From NCBI GenBank assembly GCA_021790055.1, contig JAJYIL010000053.1, positions 1-11,124 of the forward strand: a stretch of DNA of 11,124 nucleotides. The letters are read 5' to 3'. Below the pieces are notes generated by a model. That model was not told the DNA's origin. It worked only from the letters and a program-made list of their open reading frames with translations, and made no database searches. Below, piece after piece: positions 1-6,981 of the stretch; positions within the stretch are counted from its first letter, which is position 1; each line of letters starts with the position of its first letter. The stretch is from Bacteroidota bacterium. GTDB lineage: Bacteria > Bacteroidota > Ignavibacteria > Ignavibacteriales > Ignavibacteriaceae. The position numbers were made by a program, and so were the translations under genes.

Positions 1-5
1 TTGGG

Positions 6-44
6 CATTGAAAATTTTCAATGTTCAATAATCAATATTCAATG
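6..44. repeat. Palindrome plus degenerate 7-bp tandem repeat
   Basis: Positions 6-23 form a perfect 18-base palindrome (CATTGAAAATTTTCAATG). Its right arm leads into four head-to-tail heptamers of consensus TTCAATR at 17-23, 24-30, 31-37 and 38-44. The third unit starts ATCAATA, the only departure from the consensus. The repeat directly abuts the end of a truncated toxin reading frame on the minus strand. It looks like an intergenic dispersed repeat rather than a gene or a CRISPR: the units are too short and have no spacers. The function is unknown. Confidence 0.7.
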
Positions 45-77
45 CTCATTAGCAGGAGATAAAAACCGTATTTTCAA
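39..77 (-). pseudogene. 5' remnant of a RelE/ParE-type toxin
   Basis: Reading the minus strand from 77, a TTG start overlaps the TGA stop of the antitoxin gene (CATTGA arrangement). It gives LKIRFLSPANEH and then a stop at 41-39. The first residues match the usual opening of RelE/ParE plasmid-stabilisation toxins (K-I-x-F-L-x-P-A-x-x-E), which are about 90-100 residues long. The frame closes exactly where the 7-bp periodic repeat begins, so the rest of the toxin has been lost or displaced. The position directly after an Unstab_antitox-type gene supports the reading. The identification rests on only 12 residues and on context. Confidence 0.5.
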
Positions 78-289
78 TGTTCGTATCTTTTCTTTATATC
101 TTCCCAGTCAACGGTTTTTATGCTTCCTCTTTTATAGGCTTGATACCGGGCTTCTGACTCGGCAACCCAGCTATTTTCTATTTCTTCATCAGGTTTGTCG
201 AGGCTGTATAATATTGCTTCTACCAGGCGGATCCTTTCCACTGGCTGCAGCATAGTTGCTTTTTCAGCTAATTCTTTAATTGATTCCAT
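74..289 (-). CDS. Addiction-module antitoxin, Unstab_antitox (RelB-like) family
   Basis: This 71-residue protein has the pattern of the addiction-module component family (PF09720 type). An N-terminal helix is followed by a central L-x-P-x-E-R-x-x-L-V-E-A-I-x-x-S-L segment (residues about 14-30), then W41, E44 and R48, a Y-x-x-G turn at 52-55, and W62 near the C-terminus. Members of the family neutralise RelE/ParE-type toxins encoded immediately downstream, usually overlapping the antitoxin stop. Here only a 12-codon toxin start remains downstream, so this is probably an orphan antitoxin. The ATG at 289-287 is used because the protein begins as family members do; the upstream sequence is AT-rich with no clear ribosome-binding site. 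It is transcribed divergently from the protease gene. Confidence 0.8.
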   Translation of the reverse strand: MESIKELAEKATMLQPVERIRLVEAILYSLDKPDEEIENSWVAESEARYQAYKRGSIKTVDWEDIKKRYEH

Positions 290-332
290 AAGAGAAAATT
301 TTTTAATTGTTTAATCTTAATGTAAAAAATTA

Positions 333-360
333 TTATCAAGCTTCTCACAATCAATATAAT
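333..360 (+). promoter_or_regulatory. Candidate sigma70-type promoter for the HtrA-like gene
   Basis: A perfect TATAAT lies at 355-360. A 4/6 match to the -35 box (TTATCA, 333-338) lies 16 bases upstream. Transcription would start near 367 and give a leader of about 35 bases before the ATG at 402. The whole gap (290-401) is strongly AT-rich, so chance matches are likely, and a second possible pair (TTGTTT 307-312, TATTAT 331-336) overlaps it. Confidence 0.35.
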
Positions 361-401
361 AAAATTTGAAGCAGTTAATACTAATCAAATATGAGGTTAA
401 C

Positions 402-1418
402 ATGAACAAAGTAGATTTTTTATTGGATGAGAGTGATGTCATGACAAAACCAGATTTTCTAAATAATGAAAATTTTGATGACAACATTCTCGATGCATAT
501 TCGTTAGCCGTCTCTACTGCGGCGGACAAAGTAAGTCCGGCAGTTGTAAATATAAATGTATTCATCTCAAGGAAAAATGATCAGCCTTCCCGCGGCGGAA
601 GCGGTTCGGGATTTATCTTTACACCAGATGGATTTATTTTGACTAACAGCCATGTCGTTCATCATTCCCAAAAGATTGAAGTTATTTTATCCGACGGAAG
701 AAGATTTAATGCGGACTTAATCGGCGATGATCCCGATACGGATCTTGCGGTTATCAGAATTGATTCCCCCGGAATTACTCCAGTAAAATTTGGAGACTCT
801 GAGAAAATCAAAACAGGTCAACTCGTAATTGCTATTGGTAATCCGTACGGTTTCCAAACGACGGTTACTGCCGGAGTGGTAAGCGCACTCGGCAGGTCGT
901 TAAGGGCAACAACCGGCAGACTTATAGACAACGTAATCCAAACCGATGCGGCGCTTAATCCTGGCAACTCCGGTGGACCGCTTGTTAATTCGAAAGGTGA
1001 GGTTATAGGAGTAAACACAGCCGCAATTTTACCTGCGCAAAATATTTGTTTTGCAACCGCAATCAATACGGCTAAGTTTATCGCAGCAAAATTAATTAAA
1101 GACGGAAAAATTAAAAGAAGCTTCATCGGCATTGCCGGGCAGGATGTACAAATCCACAGAAGGATAGTCCGTTTTTTTAATCTTCCGGTTGATAAAAGCA
1201 TCATGGTTATTTCAATTGAAAGAGAAAGCCCGGCATTCAATGCAAGAATTCAAGAGGGAGATAGAATAATTGAATTTAACGGCAAGCCTGTTTCAGGCAT
1301 AGATGACCTTCATAAAATGCTGACCGAAACCCAGGTAGGAGTTAAAGCAGATTTAAAAATTTTGAGAGGTACAGAAATCCAAAGCCTTGAAATTGTTCCT
1401 CAAGAACAGGCAAATTAG
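402..1418 (+). CDS. Trypsin-like serine protease with PDZ domain (S1C, HtrA/Deg family)
   Basis: This is a 338-residue chymotrypsin-fold protease. The catalytic triad is visible: His84 in TNSHVV, Asp114 in DPDTDLAVI and Ser190 in NPGNSGGPLV, so it should be active. The protease domain spans about residues 34-235. One PDZ domain follows at about 240-335, with GIAG as the carboxylate-binding region and the typical SPAFNARIQEGDRIIEFNGKPV stretch. HtrA proteases degrade or refold damaged proteins and recognise exposed C-termini through PDZ. The ATG at 402 is chosen because GAGG (393-396) sits 5 bases before it; an in-frame TTG at 366 lacks such a site. With this start there is no signal peptide or membrane anchor: the first 35 residues are acidic and polar. 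The protein is therefore predicted to be cytoplasmic, unlike classical DegP/DegQ. Single-PDZ leaderless relatives exist in other bacteria. It appears to be transcribed on its own. Confidence 0.92.
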   Translation: MNKVDFLLDESDVMTKPDFLNNENFDDNILDAYSLAVSTAADKVSPAVVNINVFISRKNDQPSRGGSGSGFIFTPDGFILTNSHVVHHSQKIEVILSDGRRFNADLIGDDPDTDLAVIRIDSPGITPVKFGDSEKIKTGQLVIAIGNPYGFQTTVTAGVVSALGRSLRATTGRLIDNVIQTDAALNPGNSGGPLVNSKGEVIGVNTAAILPAQNICFATAINTAKFIAAKLIKDGKIKRSFIGIAGQDVQIHRRIVRFFNLPVDKSIMVISIERESPAFNARIQEGDRIIEFNGKPVSGIDDLHKMLTETQVGVKADLKILRGTEIQSLEIVPQEQAN

Positions 1419-1699
1419 TGATTCATTCCATTTAGGTAAATTGAACGGCGTAGTAGGGCGGTGAAATGATGGAGTAAACTAATCTATTCCAATATTCCGG
1501 TACTCCATAATTCCTTCAATCAAATCTTCCGGACGACATATTTGTATCTTATTTGTCTAATCCATGAGATTTACAACATCTTCTCAATTTCATGTTGAAT
1601 AAATATCTTCAACAGGCTGCTCATTCCTTTATATTAATTTCTTCTTTAGCTATTTTACATGCTTGGTTTCGCATAAATTGGTAAATTGATTCTGATTCT
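1419..1699. other. 281-bp gap between protease and helicase genes
   Basis: I see no convincing reading frame, tRNA or U-tract terminator here. The only clear structure is the 8-bp-periodic inverted repeat described separately at 1465-1516. The last 80 bases are AT-rich and probably hold the helicase promoter, but no confident -35/-10 pair stands out. Confidence 0.5.
1465..1516. repeat. Inverted repeat with 8-bp periodic ATTCC units
   Basis: AATGATGGAGTA (1465-1476) is complementary, with one mismatch, to TACTCCATAATT (1501-1512), giving a 12-bp stem over a 24-base loop. From 1485 the sequence also reads as four 8-base units at 1485, 1493, 1501 and 1509: TATTCCAA, TATTCCGG, TACTCCAT and AATTCCTT. 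No T-run follows, so it is not a classic intrinsic terminator, although it could fold in the protease transcript's 3' end. It resembles the other short-period repeats in this window in design but not in sequence. Confidence 0.6.
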
Positions 1700-4600
1700 A
1701 TGAAAGTATTAAGAGCAATTTTAGACGACCTGGTTGAAGACGTAATCAGGAAACGCGGTTATCTTTATTTCTTAAAAGGAGCCGTTACCGGACTAAAATC
1801 TTCGGCAAATATGGTTGTAGCTACTGTAGAAGGTTCATCCCAGTACAATGTTGAAATTGAATTTGACGACAACAAATACCCGGTTCAAACCTTATGCACC
1901 TGCCCCTACAGCGAAAGAGATGTTTGCAAACATATTGTGGCTGTTCTTTACAAGCTCAATGAAAGAAACTTCTTTTCCCCGATTGATGAAAGCTACTCAG
2001 GTAATTCCGTAAATAACGGGCTAAACGGCAACAGTAGTAAAAATGATTTGATTATTAAAAGCCGGAAAGAGTGGCTCGAGGAAGTAGAGAAGAAAAAAGA
2101 AGCAGCAAAGTTTGAGGAGTTCAAAGGAAAGATAACAAGCTTAATAAACCAGGGCGATAAGAAAGGCTCTCAGGTTAAATACGGTATTGCATATGCGATT
2201 GAGCCGAAAGGATATAAAACTACCTTGCATGTAATTAGGCAGCGTCTGAAAAAAGACGGAAATGTCTTCGCCTCCGAAATTCTTCACAGCACCAGCTTTA
2301 ACAACCTGTCGAATTTATCCTTACAGGAAAAATTAATCATCGACCGAATCTCCAAATACTACGGCGAATATTCCGTTGAACTTATTTCTTCAGATGAATA
2401 CGGTGCGTCTTCAAAAGAACATATAAACGATTCTAATCTCTTCAATGAAATTTTATTCTTCCTTGCGGAAAAGGAAGTTTATCTTTCCGAAGGATACCTG
2501 GAGCTTGGTAAAAGAATTTATATTCAAAAGGAAGACGGCATCGCCAGGTTATTGTTTAATGACGATGGTGAAAATATCTGTCTTTCTCTTCGATTGGAAT
2601 TTGGAAATGAGAAGCTAAAACCAGGAACAACGATTCTCCCTATTTTAGATAATCCTCTTTGGGTTTTGGTTGAAGACAAAATCTTTAAAATTTCGAACCT
2701 GAACTACAGCCAGTTTTACAACTTCTATCATAATTCTAACAAAATTACGGTACCAAAAGTTTACCTGGAATATTTTGAGCAAAATTTACTTCCGCAGCTT
2801 TCAAAAAATCTTCCGGTTGATTCCGATAAGTATTCTGTTGAGGAAATAACTTCTACGCCGGTAAAGCGCATCTATCTTGATGAAGTAGATTCCGATCTGA
2901 AAATAACCTTGAAGTTCGCATACAACGAACACGAACTAAGCTACGATGAGAAAGAGTCCGCAACTTCATTCTTTAAAGAGAAAAAGCTTTTCAGAATTGT
3001 GCGGGATAAAAACGCCGAAGAAACTGCTTATGCGGAGCTGAAACAATTTCATGTAAAAGAAATTGAAAACGGCATCTTTACACCACGCGGTAATCCGATT
3101 AATTTTTTGTTTGAAGCATTGCTTTCATTAAAAGAAATGGGATTCGAAATATTCGGCGAGGCTAATCTTAGTAAATTCAAAGTTAATACTTCCAGTCCTT
3201 CGTTTTCTTTTTCGGTTGCATCCGGTATCGATTGGTTCGATGTAAAAGCAGACATCAACTTTAACGGCACTTCAATTTCCTTTAATGCTCTGCTTGACGC
3301 AATAAAACATAAGAGAGAATACGTCCAGCTTAAAGACGGCTCTGTCGGCGTTCTTCCGCAGCAATGGCTAAATAAATTTAAACGGGCATTCTCTTTCGGC
3401 GAGGTAATTAAGAATCAAGATGAAGCCGGGCAGGCGTACTTGAGGTTTTCGAAGCTTCAGGCAAATGCAATTGATCTTCTTATAAAGGAAGCTGAAGCCG
3501 AGACAGATGATTCTTATAAAGAGCATGTTGAGCGGCTGAACTCATTTGAAAATATCCGCGCACAGAACATTCCGGAACTATTCCAAAATGTTTTGCGACC
3601 TTATCAGAAGTCAGGCTTTGATTGGCTTTATTTCTTAAAAGAATATCACTTCGGCGGAATACTTGCAGACGATATGGGACTCGGGAAAACCATTCAGGTC
3701 CTCGCTTTTCTTTTAAAAGAAAAAGAAACCGGAAAAGAATTTCCCGACCTTGTTGTTGCACCAACTTCAGTTGTGTTCAACTGGATAAACGAAGCAGAAA
3801 GATTTTCTCCTTCTCTAAGATTTTTAAACCATACCGGCATTAATCGCATTAAAGATGATACGCTTCATTTTGAAAATTATGATGTCGTCATTACAAGCTA
3901 TCAAACTCTTCTTAGAGACATTGAAAAATTTGCAGAAAGAAAATTCAACTACTTAATCCTGGATGAATCACAGAAAATAAAAAATCCAATTGCCAAGACT
4001 ACAAGATTAATAAAAACTTTAAAGGCACAACATCGCTTATGCTTAACCGGAACGCCGGTTGAAAATAATTTGCTTGAACTCTGGTCGCAGATGTCTTTTT
4101 TAAATCCAGGCATGCTCGGCTCGATGAAAAAATTTGAAGATGCTTTCGTTAAGCCAATTCAAAAAGAACATGACAGCTCCGCTTCGGAATATTTGAAAAG
4201 AACGGTCTATCCCTTCATCTTAAGGAGAAAGAAGGAAATCGTTGCAAGAGAGCTTCCTGAAAAAACAGAGATGATTCATTACTGCGAGATGGAGCAGCAG
4301 CAGCAAAAAATTTATAACATCTGGAAGGATTCCATCCGGGATGAAATTATAAAAGAAATCGAAGCGAAGGGAATAAAAAGATCGGGCTTTAAAGTGATTG
4401 AAGGACTGCTGCGCTTGCGGCAAATTTGCAACCACCCCGCGCTTGTTAAAGAAGGCTACAAAAATAAGTCCGGTAAATTTGAAGAGTTTAAGGAACAACT
4501 TGAAAATGTTCTGGAAGAAAATCATAAAGTACTTGTCTTCTCGCAGTTTGTTAAGATGCTGGATATCATCAAAGAATATTTGGATAACCAAAATATCTCC

Positions 4601-4975
4601 TATGAATACCTAACCGGAAGCACCATTGATAGAGAGGGTTGTGTTAAAAATTTCCAGGAGAATGAAAGCGTAAAAGTATTTTTAATAAGTCTTAAAGCGG
4701 GCGGCTTCGGGTTAAACCTTACCGCCGCGGATTATGTTTTCCATTACGACCCGTGGTGGAACCCGGCAGTTGAAGCCCAGGCGACTGATAGAACTCACCG
4801 CATCGGTCAGGACAAAAATATTTTTGTCTACAAGTTCATTACTAAAGACAGCGTTGAAGAAAAAATACTTCAGCTTCAAGATAAGAAAAAAGAATTGGTT
4901 GAAAATATTATTACCAGCGAAACCGGTATTCTAAAAAGCTTGACCAGGGAAGACGTTAACATTCTATTCGGTTAA
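1700..4975 (+). CDS. SWIM zinc-finger SNF2-family helicase/ATPase
   Basis: This is a 1091-residue protein. A SWIM zinc finger lies near the N-terminus (C66-x-C68-x7-C76-x-H78). A long middle region (about 150-600) matches in position the bacterial SNF2-associated domain and shows no other motif I recognise. The SNF2 ATPase core fills the C-terminal 460 residues: Walker A DDMGLGKT (657-664), motif Ia VVAPTSVVFNW, motif II DESQ (755-758), motif III LTGTP (782-786), motifs IV-V VLVFSQF (944-950) and LKAGGFGLNLT (998-1008), and motif VI QATDRTHRIGQ (1027-1037). All ATPase motifs are intact. Relatives are double-stranded-DNA translocases of the HepA/RapA-like superfamily 2; SWIM domains bind DNA or protein. 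The specific cellular role of this subtype is not established. The ATG at 1700 has no strong ribosome-binding site, but the protein begins in the usual way for the family. It stands alone, 281 bp after the protease gene, and its composition resembles that of its neighbours. Confidence 0.93.
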   Translation: MKVLRAILDDLVEDVIRKRGYLYFLKGAVTGLKSSANMVVATVEGSSQYNVEIEFDDNKYPVQTLCTCPYSERDVCKHIVAVLYKLNERNFFSPIDESYSGNSVNNGLNGNSSKNDLIIKSRKEWLEEVEKKKEAAKFEEFKGKITSLINQGDKKGSQVKYGIAYAIEPKGYKTTLHVIRQRLKKDGNVFASEILHSTSFNNLSNLSLQEKLIIDRISKYYGEYSVELISSDEYGASSKEHINDSNLFNEILFFLAEKEVYLSEGYLELGKRIYIQKEDGIARLLFNDDGENICLSLRLEFGNEKLKPGTTILPILDNPLWVLVEDKIFKISNLNYSQFYNFYHNSNKITVPKVYLEYFEQNLLPQLSKNLPVDSDKYSVEEITSTPVKRIYLDEVDSDLKITLKFAYNEHELSYDEKESATSFFKEKKLFRIVRDKNAEETAYAELKQFHVKEIENGIFTPRGNPINFLFEALLSLKEMGFEIFGEANLSKFKVNTSSPSFSFSVASGIDWFDVKADINFNGTSISFNALLDAIKHKREYVQLKDGSVGVLPQQWLNKFKRAFSFGEVIKNQDEAGQAYLRFSKLQANAIDLLIKEAEAETDDSYKEHVERLNSFENIRAQNIPELFQNVLRPYQKSGFDWLYFLKEYHFGGILADDMGLGKTIQVLAFLLKEKETGKEFPDLVVAPTSVVFNWINEAERFSPSLRFLNHTGINRIKDDTLHFENYDVVITSYQTLLRDIEKFAERKFNYLILDESQKIKNPIAKTTRLIKTLKAQHRLCLTGTPVENNLLELWSQMSFLNPGMLGSMKKFEDAFVKPIQKEHDSSASEYLKRTVYPFILRRKKEIVARELPEKTEMIHYCEMEQQQQKIYNIWKDSIRDEIIKEIEAKGIKRSGFKVIEGLLRLRQICNHPALVKEGYKNKSGKFEEFKEQLENVLEENHKVLVFSQFVKMLDIIKEYLDNQNISYEYLTGSTIDREGCVKNFQENESVKVFLISLKAGGFGLNLTAADYVFHYDPWWNPAVEAQATDRTHRIGQDKNIFVYKFITKDSVEEKILQLQDKKKELVENIITSETGILKSLTREDVNILFG

Positions 4976-5002
4976 GTATTACTGTTGATTCAATTAATCC
5001 TA

Positions 5003-5185
5003 ATGTATATATTTCATTATATTTTTTTGAAGCTGCTCAAAGAGAGAATTAAATGGTTCGATAGCATTAGAGAAGTAGCCATTGGAAAGACAGAATCTCA
5101 AATTCCCTTACTCGGCAGCCTTCTTCTTGATGATTGCAAGTTAATGGTTGACTACAAAAAATATTCAGTAAAAATTTCAAAGTAA
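5003..5185 (+). CDS. Doubtful small ORF, unknown
   Basis: An ORF of 60 residues runs from ATG 5003 (or 66 residues from TTG 4985). It has a hydrophobic, aromatic-rich start and a mixed second half (REVAIGKTESQIPLLGSLLL). I recognise no family. It lacks a ribosome-binding site, begins 28 bases after the helicase stop, and its composition is that of the AT-rich spacer. It could be a real small protein, a decayed gene fragment or chance. Apart from this ORF, the 339 bases between the helicase and the lipoprotein start contain only an AAGGGGG purine run at 5223-5229 with no credible gene directly behind it. Confidence 0.18.
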   Translation: MYIFHYIFLKLLKERIKWFDSIREVAIGKTESQIPLLGSLLLDDCKLMVDYKKYSVKISK

Positions 5186-5314
5186 GTCTTCAACTAAAAA
5201 ATAATCTCGGTTCTCTTTACCTAAGGGGGATGGTTGACTATTAAATTCTTTTGCACTAATTTTTTGATGATGTTAAACGAACAAATTGAAATGAAATTAT
5301 TGAGAGTTGGATTT

Positions 5315-5710
5315 ATGAAAAAATGGTTAATTAATGCAGCAATTGCTTGTATCTTTGCCCTTAGTTTAGCCAGTTGCTCATCGTCTATTCAAAACAGCAT
5401 TTCGTTTAACAATCAAACACAAGGCGCATTGTACATAAATTTTCGCGGACAATTAATCACTGTACCCGCCGGTCAAACATCAAAAGTTGAAAAGATTCGT
5501 CAGGGAACATATGATTATGCGACGACATTTTCTGTCCCTACAACCGCATCAAGCGCTTCATCTCAAGGAGCCTTAACAGGTTCTTTTACGCTAAATGCCG
5601 ACACAAAAATTTTGTTGTATTATACGAGCACTTTAATTAACGGCGCATACACCGTTTATGTTACCATTTCTAACAGCGATAACAAAACTACCGGCACAAC
5701 AAACCCGTAA
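5315..5710 (+). CDS. Predicted small lipoprotein, unknown function
   Basis: This is a 131-residue protein with a clear lipoprotein signal peptide: MKKW, a hydrophobic stretch of about residues 5-19, and the lipobox L-A-S-C with Cys21 as the predicted lipidated residue. The mature part starts with serines and is rich in Thr, Ser, Asn and aromatic residues with a beta-strand look (LYINFRGQLITVPAGQ, then YDYATTF and KILLYYTS). It ends in a polar Thr/Asn-rich tail. No enzymatic motif is visible. The frame stays open up to a TTG at 5234, which follows AAGGGGG at 5223-5229. The ATG at 5315 is preferred because it gives a normal signal peptide with a short charged n-region and has GAGAG (5302-5306) upstream. 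It lies just before the dnaN operon but has no evident link to it. Confidence 0.75.
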   Translation: MKKWLINAAIACIFALSLASCSSSIQNSISFNNQTQGALYINFRGQLITVPAGQTSKVEKIRQGTYDYATTFSVPTTASSASSQGALTGSFTLNADTKILLYYTSTLINGAYTVYVTISNSDNKTTGTTNP

Positions 5711-5730
5711 CAAGCATTTGATGCTACGGG
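5704..5730 (+). terminator. Hairpin overlapping the lipoprotein stop codon
   Basis: CCCGT (5704-5708) pairs with ACGGG (5726-5730), and AGCAT (5713-5717) pairs with ATGCT (5721-5725). The result is a 10-bp stem with a 3-base loop and a 4-base bulge (AACA) on the left side. The TAA stop (5708-5710) lies within it. No U-tract follows, so it may act as a weak or Rho-assisted terminator, or as an mRNA-stabilising 3' end, before dnaN. Confidence 0.35.
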
Positions 5731-5793
5731 AAGAGATTTCCTATAAACCGAAAATACTTGCCCAATTTTCAGCCTTCATAATCAATATTTACA

Positions 5794-5822
5794 TTGTTTT
5801 AAGCACATAAAATTCGTATTTT
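5794..5822 (+). promoter_or_regulatory. Possible dnaN promoter
   Basis: TTGTTT (5794-5799) and TATTTT (5817-5822) are separated by 17 bases, which fits a weak sigma70-type promoter. It would start transcription shortly before the dnaN ribosome-binding site. The region is AT-rich, so this is tentative. The preceding hairpin at the lipoprotein end makes an independent promoter here reasonable. Confidence 0.22.
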
Positions 5823-5849
5823 TCAACACTTGAAAACGGAGATTTTTTA

Positions 5850-6980
5850 ATGGAATTTTCAAATTTGGCCACCACGTGGAAAGTTAACAGCAAGGTATTG
5901 GAAAAGTTATTGTCGAAGATAATTCCGGCAGTTCCTTCGCGCACCCCGATGCCGATTCTTGAGAATTTTTTATTCGAAATCAAAGACGGCGCGCTGAACG
6001 TCTGCGCAACCGACCTTGAAATTGCGCTGCGCTCCTCCATAAATGTAGCGGCAGATGAGAACATAAAAATGGTTATTCCTGCGCGTCTGCTTTATGATAT
6101 TGTACGATCTCTTGATGAGACTCAAATTCATTTTGAAACCGAAGCGGGTTCAAAATTAAAAATGAAAACAGGAAACGGAGTTTATAACTTAAGCTATTCT
6201 TCACCGGAAGATTTTCCGGAAATTCCTTCGGTCTCCGGAGATAGAGAAGTTATTCTCGGCGGAATAGATTTCAAAAAAGCCATCGATCAAACTTCATTTG
6301 CAATGAGCAAGGAAGATATGCGCCCTGCAATGACAGGAACCTTATTTGAATTTTCAGAAGAAGGACTCAAGTTTGTAACCACTGACGGACACCGACTGGT
6401 TAAGCTTGTAAATAAAAATATTAAACCAGGGTTTGAAGAACAGTTTGTTGTTCCCGAAAGAGCTATTTCAGTTCTTGCAAAGCTGCTGGGAGAGATCGAC
6501 GTAAAAATTTATCTAAGCAAAACAAACATTTCTTTCCATATCGGCGACCTGGAATTTATTTCACGCTTGATTGGCGAAAAATACCCTGCATACAACAGCG
6601 TAATTCCTTTAGAAAATGAAAACTTGATGAAAATAAAAACCGGCAACTTACTTCCGACAATAAAAAGAATGAGTTTGTTTTCGGCTTCCAGCTCAAAGCA
6701 GGTCAAGTTTTCTATCGGCAGCAACAATCTTGAAGTTTCTGCAGAGGATATCGACCACGGTTCCAACGCAAAGGAAAATATTATCTGCGAGTACGCCGGC
6801 GAGCCTATGGATATTGGCTTTAATACATCTTACGTTAACGATATTTTATCTCATTTAGAAGCCGGTGAAATAATTTTCAAGCTGCATTCACCCACAAAAG
6901 CATGCATTATCGAATTGTCCGAAGCAAAAGAGAACGAGGAGTTAATGATGCTCTTAATGCCTGTTCGATTGAATAGCTAA
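5850..6980 (+). CDS. dnaN: DNA polymerase III beta subunit (sliding clamp)
   Basis: This 376-residue protein is the normal length for bacterial beta clamps, with three similar domains at about residues 1-125, 130-250 and 255-376. Recognisable stretches are PSRTPMPILENFLFE near the N-terminus, TTDGHRLVKL (177-186), ISRLIGEKYPAY (237-248), NTSYVNDIL (325-333) and the C-terminal LLMPVRL (368-374). The last of these contributes to the pocket that binds polymerase and other clamp partners. The protein forms a ring dimer around DNA and gives the replicase processivity; it also recruits repair and mismatch proteins. GGAG at 5838-5841, 8 bases before the ATG, supports the start. It heads the dnaN-recF-dciA group, and only one base separates its stop from recF. 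dnaA does not precede it here. Confidence 0.97.
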   Translation: MEFSNLATTWKVNSKVLEKLLSKIIPAVPSRTPMPILENFLFEIKDGALNVCATDLEIALRSSINVAADENIKMVIPARLLYDIVRSLDETQIHFETEAGSKLKMKTGNGVYNLSYSSPEDFPEIPSVSGDREVILGGIDFKKAIDQTSFAMSKEDMRPAMTGTLFEFSEEGLKFVTTDGHRLVKLVNKNIKPGFEEQFVVPERAISVLAKLLGEIDVKIYLSKTNISFHIGDLEFISRLIGEKYPAYNSVIPLENENLMKIKTGNLLPTIKRMSLFSASSSKQVKFSIGSNNLEVSAEDIDHGSNAKENIICEYAGEPMDIGFNTSYVNDILSHLEAGEIIFKLHSPTKACIIELSEAKENEELMMLLMPVRLNS

Positions 6981-6981
6981 T

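Noticed and set aside
6..44. Possible CRISPR-like array
   Set aside because: The units are 7 bases, contiguous and degenerate, with no spacers and no cas genes nearby.
1..255. Plus-strand ORF covering the window start
   Set aside because: It runs antisense through the antitoxin gene and the periodic repeat. The translation is low-complexity and resembles no protein, so it is a shadow frame.
366..401. TTG start for the HtrA-like protease
   Set aside because: There is no ribosome-binding site before it, while the ATG at 402 has GAGG at a suitable distance. The extra residues do not form an export signal.
818..1240. Minus-strand ORF of 140 residues inside the protease gene
   Set aside because: It lies opposite the catalytic domain with its intact triad, and has no family features.
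4220..4591. Minus-strand ORF of 123 residues inside the helicase gene
   Set aside because: It is antisense to the strongly conserved SNF2 core and shows no recognisable family; it is a shadow frame.
5234..5314. Longer lipoprotein start at TTG 5234 behind AAGGGGG
   Set aside because: It would add 27 residues before the signal peptide and spoil the normal lipoprotein n-region. The ATG at 5315 gives a textbook signal sequence.
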